A stretch of DNA of 47,016 bases, taken from contig JAIBJN010000008.1 in assembly GCA_020029595.1 (NCBI GenBank), forward strand, positions 1-47,016, read 5' to 3'. Made by a program: the position numbers and the translations under genes. Below, one piece after another: positions 34,963 to 43,387 of the stretch. This stretch comes from Actinomycetota bacterium (GTDB taxonomy: Bacteria; Actinomycetota; Thermoleophilia; Gaiellales; Gaiellaceae). Within the stretch, counting starts at the first letter, position 1. Each line of letters opens with the position of its first letter. The notes beneath the pieces are model-generated. The model had not been told where the DNA came from, searched no databases, and was given only the letters and a program-made list of their open reading frames with translations.

Positions 34963-35033
34963 GGGCGCGGAACGATACCGGCGCCGGGGGTGAGGCCGTC
35001 CCGGGATTCGGGTGCCGTAGCGTTCTCCCTCGC

Positions 35034-35999
35034 GTGGGTTCCCGGCCTGTCTTCATGGCCATGGCGGGCGCGACGTGCATCGCCTTCTCGGCGGTCCTCG
35101 TCCGCCTGGCCGATGTCCCGCCCTCGACGGCGGCGTTCTACCGCTGTGCGTACGCTCTCCCGCCCCTCGCGCTCCTCGCGCTCTGGGAACGGCGGCGCTA
35201 CGGGCCGTTGGGCGGACGGGCGCTCAAGCTGGCGCTCGTGGCCGGCGTCTTCTTCGCCGCCGACCTCGTCTTCTGGCACCACGCGATCGCGGCGGTCGGC
35301 GCGGGCCTCGCCACCGTGCTCGGGAATGTCCAGGTCGTGATCGTGCCGCTCGCAGCGTGGGTGCTCCTGCGGGAGCGACCCGCCGGGCGGACGCTCGCCT
35401 CCGTCCCAATCGTCCTCTTCGGCGTCGTCCTCATCTCGGGCGCGATCGGGGCGGGCGCCTACGGCTCGAACCCGGCGCTCGGCGTCCTCTTCGGCGTGCT
35501 GACCGGGATCGCGTACGCCGGGTTCCTGCTCGTCCTTCGGGCGGGCAGCACTGATCTGCGCCGCCCGGCTGGGCCGCTCTTCTACGCCACGCTCTCCGCC
35601 GCGCTCGTCACGCTCCCGGTGGGCGCGGGCCTCGGCGAGCTCGAGCTCGAGCCGACGTGGCCCGAGCACGGCTGGCTCGTGCTCCTGGCGCTGACCGCGC
35701 AGGTGGCGGGGTGGCTCCTGATCGCGGCGGCGCTGCCGCGCCTCCCGGCGGCGCTCACCTCGATCACGCTCACGCTCCAGCCGGCGCTGTCGGTCGTCCT
35801 CGCCGTGATCCTCCTGGACGAGGCGCCCTCGGCGGTCCAGCTTGCGGGCGTGGGCATCATCATCGCCGGCGTCGTCCTCGCGACGGGCCGCCGCCGGCAG
35901 CCGTACACTGAGCCTGAGCTGCGGGACGTGGCGCAGCCTGGTAGCGCGCCTGCTTTGGGAGCAGGAGGCCGCCGGTTCGAATCCGGCCGTCCCGACTGA
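35034..35999 (+). CDS. EamA/DMT family transporter running into tRNA-Pro
   Basis: 321 aa from GTG 35034; ATG at 35055 is the alternative. Ten membrane helices in two EamA repeats, with FVLR/LLRERPAGR-like loops and LTLQPALSVVLAVILLDEAPS in the second repeat. The natural family end is near ATGRRRQPY (about residue 290). No stop comes before the tRNA-Pro gene, so the frame reads right through it and ends at 35999. The last 25 residues (RDVAQPGSAPAL...) are the tRNA read as protein. Either the mRNA is cut by tRNA processing, leaving a stop-less transcript, or the true stop has been lost. Confidence 0.82.
   Translation: MGSRPVFMAMAGATCIAFSAVLVRLADVPPSTAAFYRCAYALPPLALLALWERRRYGPLGGRALKLALVAGVFFAADLVFWHHAIAAVGAGLATVLGNVQVVIVPLAAWVLLRERPAGRTLASVPIVLFGVVLISGAIGAGAYGSNPALGVLFGVLTGIAYAGFLLVLRAGSTDLRRPAGPLFYATLSAALVTLPVGAGLGELELEPTWPEHGWLVLLALTAQVAGWLLIAAALPRLPAALTSITLTLQPALSVVLAVILLDEAPSAVQLAGVGIIIAGVVLATGRRRQPYTEPELRDVAQPGSAPALGAGGRRFESGRPD
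35922..35995 (+). tRNA. tRNA-Pro (anticodon TGG)
   Basis: Acceptor CGGGACG pairs with CGTCCCG (35988-35994), followed by the discriminator A. D-arm GCGCAGCCTGGTAGCGC, anticodon stem CCTGC/GCAGG with loop TTTGGGA (anticodon 35956-35958), T-arm GCCGGTTCGAATCCGGC. CCA is not encoded (ACT follows). The gene lies within the 3' end of an open reading frame on the same strand. Confidence 0.95.
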
Positions 36000-36038
36000 T
36001 CGGAGGAACTTCCGCGGCAGTCTGCCGTCAGAAGGAAT

Positions 36039-36461
36039 GTGGCCGCGCGCTCGCTCGCCGTAGCCTTCGCCGCCGGACTGGCGCTCTTCCTGGGCGCGTG
36101 CGGCTACACGCCGTCCGCCCTCGACAGCTGGCCGGAGAAGCCTTCGTGCGGTCGGTGGGAGAACCGGAACGAGCCCGTTTCGGCAGACCAGCGGGGCAAG
36201 AACCACTGCATCCTCGGCGCGCTCGCCGACGGGCGCCGGGCGGAGCTCATCGTCACGTACCACACGATCGAGGGCGACCCGATCACGGAGTACTACCGCG
36301 TCCTGAGCCCGGGCCGGGTCGAGAGCTTCGTCGACTCGACTCGTGATTCATACGGCAGCCGGAAGTGGGCGCACTTCCTCTGCCGAGGCATCGGGGAGGA
36401 CGGCGGTTACCTGTTCGGCGAGAACTGCCGGGAGATCCCGGTCGACGAACGCGTGTCCTAG
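36039..36461 (+). CDS. Small lipoprotein of unknown function
   Basis: 140 aa, GTG 36039 with GAAGGAAT just before it. Lipobox LGAC (Cys near residue 21, FLGACGYTP) ends a hydrophobic signal. The mature part is hydrophilic with four more Cys (ENRNEP, HCILGAL, FLCRGIG, GENCREI) that could form disulfides outside the membrane. No known domain is recognised. It lies directly behind tRNA-Pro and is convergent with the 44-aa gene. Confidence 0.65.
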   Translation: MAARSLAVAFAAGLALFLGACGYTPSALDSWPEKPSCGRWENRNEPVSADQRGKNHCILGALADGRRAELIVTYHTIEGDPITEYYRVLSPGRVESFVDSTRDSYGSRKWAHFLCRGIGEDGGYLFGENCREIPVDERVS

Positions 36462-36473
36462 CTCTCGCCCGGG

Positions 36474-36608
36474 CTACGACGCCGGCTTGAGGGCGCCGAC
36501 CAGTCGGAGCAGGCGCTCGAGGGTCGTCGCGTCGAGCTCGCCCCGGTTGCGGGCGAGCGCGGCGAGGAGCGCGAGCTGCCTGCGAGTGGTCTCCTGGTCG
36601 TTCTTCAT
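36474..36608 (-). CDS. Small helical protein, 44 aa, unknown function
   Basis: 44 residues: MKNDQETTRRQLALLAALA followed by RNRGELDATTLERLLRLVGALKPAS. It has two amphipathic helices rich in Leu/Ala/Arg. It lies 26 bp downstream of the ABC permease gene on the same strand, so it may be the last gene of the exporter operon. An alternative is chance coding in GC-rich DNA, though the ordered heptad-like Leu spacing favours a real peptide. Confidence 0.4.
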   Translation of the reverse strand: MKNDQETTRRQLALLAALARNRGELDATTLERLLRLVGALKPAS

Positions 36609-36634
36609 GGGGCCGTCGTTCTTCGGGGCTTCGG

Positions 36635-37497
36635 CTAGAGATCCTTCCGGGCGAAAGCCGCGAGCGCGGCAACGCCGACGAGCAAGAGATACGCGACCGT
36701 CCACGGCCAGAGGAACGGGCCGCCGGGCTGGGCGCCGCCGAAGGGGCCGAGCTGGAGCGCGAACTCCGTGAAGCCGGACGTGTCGGCCGTGATCGCGTTC
36801 AGCCCGTCCTGGTAGAGCGCCTCGAACGGGAGCACCCACGACGTCACCTCGGCGACGTCCCGCAGGGTGTCGGACTCGAGCACCTCGCCGATCTGGCCGA
36901 GCAGCCCTGCGACGAGTCCAGCACCGAAGACCATGAAGACGGCGATCCCGTTGGCAGTCGCGGAGAGGACGACGGAGCCGAGCAGCGAGAGTGCCGCGAT
37001 CACGGCAACGGCCGCCGTGAGCTCGAGCGCGGGCTCGACGATCCGGTCCGGGCGCCAGCTGCCGGTCGACCACGTGATCGCCAGGTTCGCGCCGTAGACC
37101 GCCAGGACGTACACGGTGCAGACGGCCGCCGCCGCGAGGAAGCGGCCGACGAGGAGCGCCGCGCGGCCGATCGGGCGGACGACGAGCGGCTGCAGCAGGC
37201 CGCGCTCGGCGTCTCCTCGAACGACGCTGAGCGTGAGGAACGCCGCCAGGACGACGCCGAGGAAAAGCGTTCCGAACATGGAGAGCCCGAAGAGCGTCGC
37301 GCCCGTGAGGGTGCGCGTGTCGATTCCGGCGAGAGCGGCGGCGGGCGGAGGCTCGGACTCGTCCACCGCCTCGAACGCCTTCTGCGCGCCCAGCCAGTAG
37401 AGCGCCACGAAGGCCGCGGTGAGGACGAGGACGACGAGGAACACGCGCCGGCGCAAGCTCTCCCGGAGCGCGTAGCCGACGACGACCGGCACGCCCC

Positions 37498-37501
<4 letters not shown>
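36635..37501 (-). CDS. ABC-2 type transporter permease
   Basis: 288 aa with about six membrane helices: one near residue 20-40 (VFLVVLVLTAAFVALYWLGA), then a long non-membrane loop to about 65, then five more to VAYLLLVGVAALAAFA at the end. RGDAERGLLQPLVVRPIGRAALL is the coupling region typical of ABC-2 permeases. The ATG overlaps the ATPase stop (ATGA). It would form, with the ATPase, an exporter whose substrate is unknown. Confidence 0.87.
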
Positions 37502-38340
<839 letters not shown>

Positions 38341-38368
38341 CGGGCCGAGTCTACGGGTGGTCGGTCAA

Positions 38369-38405
38369 GTTGCACATGCAGCTGCGGTGTTGCAGAATTC
38401 GCAAC
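38369..38405. promoter_or_regulatory. Candidate IclR operator: GTTGCA repeats and palindrome
   Basis: GTTGCA occurs at 38369-38374 and again at 38389-38394, exactly 20 bp (about two helical turns) apart. The second copy forms an inverted repeat GTTGC-N7-GCAAC (38389-38405) ending 1 bp before the IclR ATG. The location between divergent genes suggests autoregulation of the iclR-grd operon and possibly of the ABC exporter. Confidence 0.5.
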
Positions 38406-38406
38406 G

Positions 38407-39138
38407 ATGCAATCGGCGGACAAGGCTTTGGCGATCCTGGGCGCTTTCGATGAGGGCCGCCGGGACGTCGGGGTCTCGGAGCTCGCCGGGGAGCTGGGCC
38501 TGCACAAGAGCACGGTGTCCCGCCTGCTGGCCACGCTCGAGCGGCGCGGGCTCGTCCGGCGCGAGGGGGAGCGCTTCGCCCTCGGGCCGGAGCTGGCGCG
38601 CCTCGGCGCGCTCGCCTCCCGCGGGCTCACCCTCGCAGGCGCAGCGCGCCCCTCTCTCGAGCGGCTGGCCGAGCGGACCGGGGAGACCGTCAACCTTGCT
38701 GTCCGCGACGGGGAGCGGGCGCTGAACGTCCTCCAGGTCGACGCGGCGCACTTCGTTGGCGTCACCGACTGGACCGGACGGGCCGCCGCCCTCCACGCCA
38801 CGGCGAACGGCAAGGCGCTCCTCGCCTTCGGCGACGCCCCACTCCCAGGCCGGCTGGCACGGCTGACGCCGAGGACGATCACCGACCGCGGCCGCCTGCG
38901 GGCGGAGCTCGAGCGGGTGCGGAGCGCCGGCTTCGCCGTGACCGTCGAGGAGCTCGAGCTCGGCCTCCACGCGGTCGCCGCGCCGGTCTTCGACGCGCTC
39001 GGGTCGTGTGTCGCGGCCGTCTCGGTCTCGGGCCCCGCCTACCGTCTCGAGGAGGCGCGGCTCCCCGCGGTCGGAGAGCTCTGCGTTGCGGCAGCCGCCG
39101 ACGTCTCCGCCCGCCTCGGCTTCCGGAGGGCGGCCTGA
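38407..39138 (+). CDS. IclR family transcriptional regulator of the grd operon
   Basis: 243 aa. An N-terminal winged HTH (about residues 1-62) has ALAILGAFDE, LAGELGLHKSTVSRLLATLE and RRGLVRR. The IclR effector domain (about 75-240) has LERLAERTGETVNLAV, GRAAALHATANGKALLAF, VTVEELELGLHAVAAPVFD and AVSVSGPAYRL. IclR regulators usually bind a small carboxylate. Its stop overlaps the grdE ATG (TGATG), so regulator and reductase are co-transcribed and translationally coupled. The effector might be glycine, sarcosine, betaine or acetyl phosphate; this is inference. Confidence 0.9.
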   Translation: MQSADKALAILGAFDEGRRDVGVSELAGELGLHKSTVSRLLATLERRGLVRREGERFALGPELARLGALASRGLTLAGAARPSLERLAERTGETVNLAVRDGERALNVLQVDAAHFVGVTDWTGRAAALHATANGKALLAFGDAPLPGRLARLTPRTITDRGRLRAELERVRSAGFAVTVEELELGLHAVAAPVFDALGSCVAAVSVSGPAYRLEEARLPAVGELCVAAAADVSARLGFRRAA

Positions 39139-40319
39139 TGGCGTGGGAGCTGGCGACGTTCCCGACCGAGCTCATGGGCGAAGCCCCCGTCCTCGACGGT
39201 GTCGAGGTCGAGATAGTCCCGGAGGGCGCACCGGTCCGGGTCACGCACGTGCTCGACGCGGTCGAGCCGCGGATTCGCCCGGACGGGCGCGCCGCCTTCC
39301 CGACCGAAGGGAAGGCGGGCGAGGGACGTACGAACCGGCTCGAGGGCGTCACCGTCCTCTCCTGCCTCGACTTCCCTGCCGAGGAGCGGCCGCTCCACGA
39401 GCAGGAGTCGGTCGTCGACCTCGCCGGGCCGGGCGCCGAGCTCACGCCTTTCGCGCAGGCGACGAACGTCGTCCTGACGTTCCACCCGAGGGGCGGTCTC
39501 GGGAACGAGGAGCTCGAGGCCTGGGCACGACGGACGACCCTCTCCGTGGCGGAGGAGCTCGCGCGCCCGACGCTGGAGGCCGAGCCCCAGGAGGTCGAGC
39601 GCTTCGAGCTCGGCCCGGCGGATCCGAGCCTGCCCGCGGTGGCGGCGCTCGTGCAGCTCTCCGACCTCGGGCCGCTCTACTACCAGTACCTGTACGGTGT
39701 CCCGGCCGGGGAGGCGGCTCTTCCGCGGGCGGTCGACCCGGCGGAGATCCTCGACGGCGCGGTCACGTGCGGCGAGTACCACTGGGCCGCGCTCCGGAAC
39801 CCGACGATCGTCTTCCAGCGAAACGCGCTCGTGCGCGCGCTCTTCCGGGAGCACGGCAGGCGCCTGCGCTTCGCCGGTGTCGTGCTCATGCGCGGCTACG
39901 AGCAGAGCGCCGAGGACAAGCGGCGCGCGGCGGCGGCCGCCGCGGAAGCGGCGGCCGGCCTGGGCGCTGACGGCGCGATCGTCACGACCGACGCGGGCGG
40001 GAACTCCCACACGGACGCCATGCTCACCGTTCGCGCGTGCGAGGCGGCCGGCGTCCGTACGACCGCGATCGTGGCCGAGATGGCCGACCCGGACTCGACG
40101 AGCCCCGGCCTCACCGACTGGGTGCCCGAGGCGGACTCGATCGTGTCGGCCGGCAACGCCGAGGAGCTCGTCCCGGCTTGGAGGCCTGGGCGGGTGCTCG
40201 GCGGCGGCAGGCTCCTCGACGGAAGCCCGGCAGAGGAGGCGGGCCCGATCCCCGTGCGGAACTACCTCGGCGCGGCGAACCAGACCGGCCAGTTCACGCT
40301 CACCGCGACGTCATGGTGA
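39138..40319 (+). CDS. grdE: Glycine/sarcosine/betaine reductase component B, alpha-beta subunits (GrdE/G/I type)
   Basis: 393 aa, somewhat shorter than clostridial GrdE (about 430). The family proprotein is cut to a beta and an alpha chain, the new N-terminal Cys becoming a pyruvoyl group that forms a Schiff base with the substrate amine. The matching site is probably Cys211 (VTCGEYHWAA, Thr-Cys pair), followed by NPTIVFQRNALVRALF. Other family segments are PLYYQYLYG and VTTDAGGNSHTDAML. SD GGAGGG precedes the ATG. The end overlaps grdB (ATGGTGA). Which of the three substrates is used cannot be decided from sequence alone. The symbol is given for the family. Confidence 0.88.
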   Translation: MAWELATFPTELMGEAPVLDGVEVEIVPEGAPVRVTHVLDAVEPRIRPDGRAAFPTEGKAGEGRTNRLEGVTVLSCLDFPAEERPLHEQESVVDLAGPGAELTPFAQATNVVLTFHPRGGLGNEELEAWARRTTLSVAEELARPTLEAEPQEVERFELGPADPSLPAVAALVQLSDLGPLYYQYLYGVPAGEAALPRAVDPAEILDGAVTCGEYHWAALRNPTIVFQRNALVRALFREHGRRLRFAGVVLMRGYEQSAEDKRRAAAAAAEAAAGLGADGAIVTTDAGGNSHTDAMLTVRACEAAGVRTTAIVAEMADPDSTSPGLTDWVPEADSIVSAGNAEELVPAWRPGRVLGGGRLLDGSPAEEAGPIPVRNYLGAANQTGQFTLTATSW

Positions 40320-41596
40320 GAGCCGTCCACTACCTCAATCAGTTCTTCGCCGGCCTCGGCGGCGAGGAGGCCGCCGAGACGCCGCCCACGCGGCTCGAGG
40401 GCGCAGTCGGCCCCGGCCGGGGCCTCGCCGCCGAGCTCCAGGGCGTCGAGATCGTGGCGACGCTGGCCTGCGGGGACGACTACTTCGGGGAGCACGAGGA
40501 GCAGGCCCTCGCGAGCCTGGTCGAGCTCCTGGAGGCGGAGCGTCCCGGCCTGCTCGTCGCGGGGCCTGCCTTTGGCTCCGGCCGCTACGGCCACGCCTGT
40601 GCGCGATTTTTGCGCACTGCCTCGGAGCGGCTCCGAATTCCGGTGCTCGCGGCCATGCACGAGGAGAGCCCCGGCGTCGGCACAGCCGAGGGAAAGGTGC
40701 TGATCGTCCCGACGGCGGTCAACGTCGCGGGCATGCGCGATGCGCTCCCGCGCATGGCGCGACTCGCCGAAGCCGTCGTCTCCGGCCGGGAGCTCGGCCC
40801 GCCCGAGGAGGAGGGTTACCTGCCCCGCGGCTTCCGGCGCAACCGTTTCGCACCGAAGCCGGGCGCAGAGCGTGCGGTCGACCTTTTGCTCGCAAAGCTC
40901 GCGGGCGAGGCCCGGAGCGAGATCGCCGGCGGCTTCGACCGCGTGCCCCCCCCGGCCCCGGTCCCCGACCTCTCGCGTGCGCTCCTCGCGCTCGTCACGG
41001 AAGCGGGCTGCGTCCCGCAGGGTAATCCGGACCGACTGCCGACGATCCGCGCGCAGGGGTGGCTGCGCTACGAGCTCGCCGGCTCGCGGAGCCTCGCTGC
41101 GGGGAGGTACGAGTCGGTGCACGGCGGGTTCGACGTCAAGCTCGCAAACGAAGATCCGAACCGGCTCGTCCCGCTCGACACGGTTAGCGAGCTCGCCGAC
41201 GAGGGCCGCCTCGGGCGGGTTCACGACGTGCTCTACACCACCACCGGGAACGGCACGCCCGTCGCCTCTGCGACGCGCTTCGGCCGTGAGATCGCGGCCG
41301 AGCTCAAGGAGGCCGGCGTCGAGGCCGTGCTCCTCTCGGGTACCTGAGGGACGGGGACGCGCTGCGGGTCAGTGCTGGCGAAGGAGATCGAGCGGGCCGG
41401 GGTGCCGACGGTGTTCGTGACGTCGCTCCCGACGATCGCGACGATGGTCGGCGCGAACCGGATCGTCCGTGGCCCCGCCATCACCCATCCGTTCGGGCTC
41501 GACGAGGCGGACCGTCGGCGAATCGTCGAGAGAGCGCTCGAGATGCTGGAGACCGAGGTCGAGCCGGCAACGGTCTGGGAGGTCGAAGCGGAATGA
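40313..41596 (+). CDS. grdB: Glycine/sarcosine/betaine reductase selenoprotein B (GrdB/F/H type), UGA = Sec345
   Basis: 427 aa when TGA 41345-41347 is read as selenocysteine; clostridial members are about 436 aa with Sec at the same place. Before it: VHGGFDVKLANEDPNRLVPL, YTTTGNGTPVASA, VEAVLLSGT. After it: GTGTRCGSVLAKEIERAGVP, VGANRIV, ITHPFGLDEA. The frame is unbroken on both sides and family-like throughout. The clostridial redox motif is UxxCxxC; here it reads U-G-T-G-T-R-C, so the middle Cys is Gly. With GrdE it forms protein B, which attacks the substrate-pyruvoyl adduct and passes a carboxymethyl-selenoether to GrdA. A SECIS-like hairpin starts 11 nt after the UGA. Confidence 0.9.
41359..41375 (+). 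promoter_or_regulatory. Bacterial SECIS element of grdB
   Basis: A 6-bp stem GCGCTG/CAGTGC (one G-T wobble) closes the loop CGGGT. The stem starts 11 nt and the loop 17 nt after the UGA, with G in the second loop position, as in known bacterial SECIS elements. It is inside the coding frame (RCGSVL). Confidence 0.7.
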
Positions 41597-41721
41597 GCGG
41601 CGGCTTCCCCGGGGCCACCCCGCGCCACCACCCGATTCGATCGTATCGGCGGCGAGCGCGCGCGTGTGTCACGCTCTGCGCCGAGAGCGTCGCGACTACG
41701 CGCCCAAAGGCGGCGCCGTGA
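41593..41721 (+). CDS. Short bridging reading frame between grdB and grdC (doubtful)
   Basis: 42 codons. Its ATG overlaps the grdB stop (ATGA) and its TGA overlaps the grdC GTG (GTGA), filling the only sizeable gap in the operon exactly. The product is Arg-rich and low in complexity (RSYRRRARACVTLC), resembling untranslated GC-rich DNA. It may matter only for translational coupling of grdC, or be coincidence. Confidence 0.2.
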   Translation: MSGGFPGATPRHHPIRSYRRRARACVTLCAESVATTRPKAAP

Positions 41722-43052
41722 CCGGCCGCGCGGCCGTTCACTCCTGCTCTCTCGTCCTCGCGCACGCGCCCGACCTCGTCCGCCACGGCTCCAAGCCCGC
41801 CCGGGAGCTCGCCGCCGACGCCGACGGCCTGCTCGCCTCCCTCACGAAAGCTCTCCGCAGCTACGACGACGCGCTCGGCTACGCGCCGCACCAGGCGCTG
41901 ATCGGCAACCTCCGCCCGGAGGCCCTCCGGGACGTCGAGCGACCCTGGTGGGGTCACCAGACAGAGCCCCGGGCCGACGGCCCCTTCGGCGTCATCGTCG
42001 ACGAGGTCGAGCTCTACCGCCGCATGGAGGCCGCGGACTCCTTCGGCCTCTTCAAGCTCGACGGGAGCCCGGCCGTCGACGGCGGCCTCACGATCGAGCA
42101 GGCCGGCCGCATTGCCGGCTCCATGGCAGGCGCGCACGACCTCGACGAGAGCCTGTCGGCGCCCGTCCTTCTCGAGAACCTCGCCTGCAAGGTCACCGGG
42201 GCGCTCGCGCTCGAGCGCCTCCTCCGAACGACGGGCTTCCCGCCCGAAGACGTCCCGTACGTGATTGGGAGCGGGGAGGAGGCGGTCGGCGACCGCTACC
42301 AGCGCGGCGGCGGGAACCTCGCGAAGGCCATCGCCGAGCAGGCCGGCTGTGTAAACGCCTCCGGGAGCGACGTGAAGGCGTTCTGCTGCGGCCCGGTGCA
42401 CGCGCTCGTCGTCGCCGCCTCGCTCGTCGCCGCCGGCGTCTACCCGAACGTGGTCGTCGTCGCGGGTGGATCGCTCGCCAAGCTGGGGATGAAGTTCGCG
42501 GGCGCGCTTCGGCACGGCGCGCCGGTCCTCGAGGACGTGCTCGCCGGCTTCGCGATCCTCGTCGGGCCGCCCGGAGATGGCGCGCCCGAGCTCCGCCTCG
42601 ACGCCATCGGCCGGCACCGCGTCGGCTCGGGCTCGGCGCAGCAGGCGGTTCTCGAGGACCTCGTCGTCGAGCCGCTCGAGCGGCTCGGCCGCGGGATTCT
42701 CGACGTCGACCGGTATGCAACCGAGTTGCACGACCCCGAGATCACGGAGCCGGCCGGGGCCGGCAACGTGCCCAGCCGCAACTACAGGCTCATCGGCGCG
42801 CTCGCCGTTCGGCGCGGCGAGCTTCCGCGCGACGAGCTCGACGGGTTCGAGCGCACCCATGGACTGCCGGGCTTCTCCCCCACGCAGGGGCACGTGGCCT
42901 CGGCCGTGCCGTGGCTTCCACACGGGCTCACCGCCCTGCGGACCGGCGAGATCGGCTCGACCATGCTGCTGGCGAAGGGGTCGCTCTTCCTCGGTCGCAT
43001 GACCGAGCTCGCCGACGGAATGTCCATCCTCTTGGAGCCGGGAAAGGAGTAG
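41718..43052 (+). CDS. grdC: Glycine/sarcosine/betaine reductase component C, beta subunit (GrdC)
   Basis: 444 aa from GTG 41718, chosen because LVLAHAPDLVRHGSKPARE, the usual N-terminal signature, follows at residue 12. The protein has a FabH/KAS-III-like fold: NASGSDVKAFCCGPVHAL carries the presumed acyl-accepting Cys (Cys223 or 224), with HVASAVPWLPHG and GSTMLLAKGSLFLGRMT toward the C terminus. In the known enzyme GrdC takes the acetyl group as a thioester from the ketene released on GrdA, and GrdD phosphorolyses it to acetyl phosphate. It is about 65 aa shorter than clostridial GrdC. No grdD lies nearby; AAAGGAG for the next gene is within its end. Confidence 0.87.
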   Translation: MTGRAAVHSCSLVLAHAPDLVRHGSKPARELAADADGLLASLTKALRSYDDALGYAPHQALIGNLRPEALRDVERPWWGHQTEPRADGPFGVIVDEVELYRRMEAADSFGLFKLDGSPAVDGGLTIEQAGRIAGSMAGAHDLDESLSAPVLLENLACKVTGALALERLLRTTGFPPEDVPYVIGSGEEAVGDRYQRGGGNLAKAIAEQAGCVNASGSDVKAFCCGPVHALVVAASLVAAGVYPNVVVVAGGSLAKLGMKFAGALRHGAPVLEDVLAGFAILVGPPGDGAPELRLDAIGRHRVGSGSAQQAVLEDLVVEPLERLGRGILDVDRYATELHDPEITEPAGAGNVPSRNYRLIGALAVRRGELPRDELDGFERTHGLPGFSPTQGHVASAVPWLPHGLTALRTGEIGSTMLLAKGSLFLGRMTELADGMSILLEPGKE

Positions 43053-43054
43053 CG

Positions 43055-43387
43055 ATGCCGGTCGAAGCGACCGTCGACACGTACAACGAGCTTACGAGCG
43101 AGGGGAACGTCCTCGTCGACTTCTGGGGGCCGCGCTGCCAGCCGTGCCTCGCCATGATGCCGACGATCGCGAAGCTCGAGGAGGAGGCCGGCGGGGCCGT
43201 CCGCGTCGTCAAGGTCAACTCAGCCGAGAACCGTGATATCTGTCGGGAGGTGCGAGTCTTCGGGCTCCCGACCTACCTGCTCATGCAGGACGGGGAGGAG
43301 CTCGATCGCCTCTCCGGCGAGGTGACGAAGAGCGACATCGAGCGGGCCTTCGCCACGCTCGCAGCGAAGGGAGGTGATGCTGCATGA
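43055..43387 (+). CDS. Thioredoxin of the glycine reductase operon, CQPC active site
   Basis: 110 aa, ATG with AAAGGAG 5 nt upstream. Thioredoxin fold with active site WGPRCQPC (Cys-Gln-Pro-Cys instead of Cys-Gly-Pro-Cys; at about residues 28-31), [20 protein letters not shown] and the cis-Pro in GLPTYLLMQ. In clostridial glycine reductase, electrons pass from NADPH through thioredoxin reductase and thioredoxin to GrdA; this gene sits directly before grdA as expected. A third Cys occurs in DICREV. No thioredoxin reductase gene is present in the operon. It overlaps grdA by ATGA. Confidence 0.9.
   Translation: MPVEATVDTYNELTSEGNVLVDFWGPRCQPCLAMMPTIAKLEEEAGGAVRVVKVNSAENRDICREVRVFGLPTYLLMQDGEELDRLSGEVTKSDIERAFATLAAKGGDAA

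Noticed and set aside
41345-41347. grdB as a pseudogene broken by a stop
   Set aside because: UGA is at the known selenocysteine site, the rest of the gene is intact and a SECIS-type hairpin follows.
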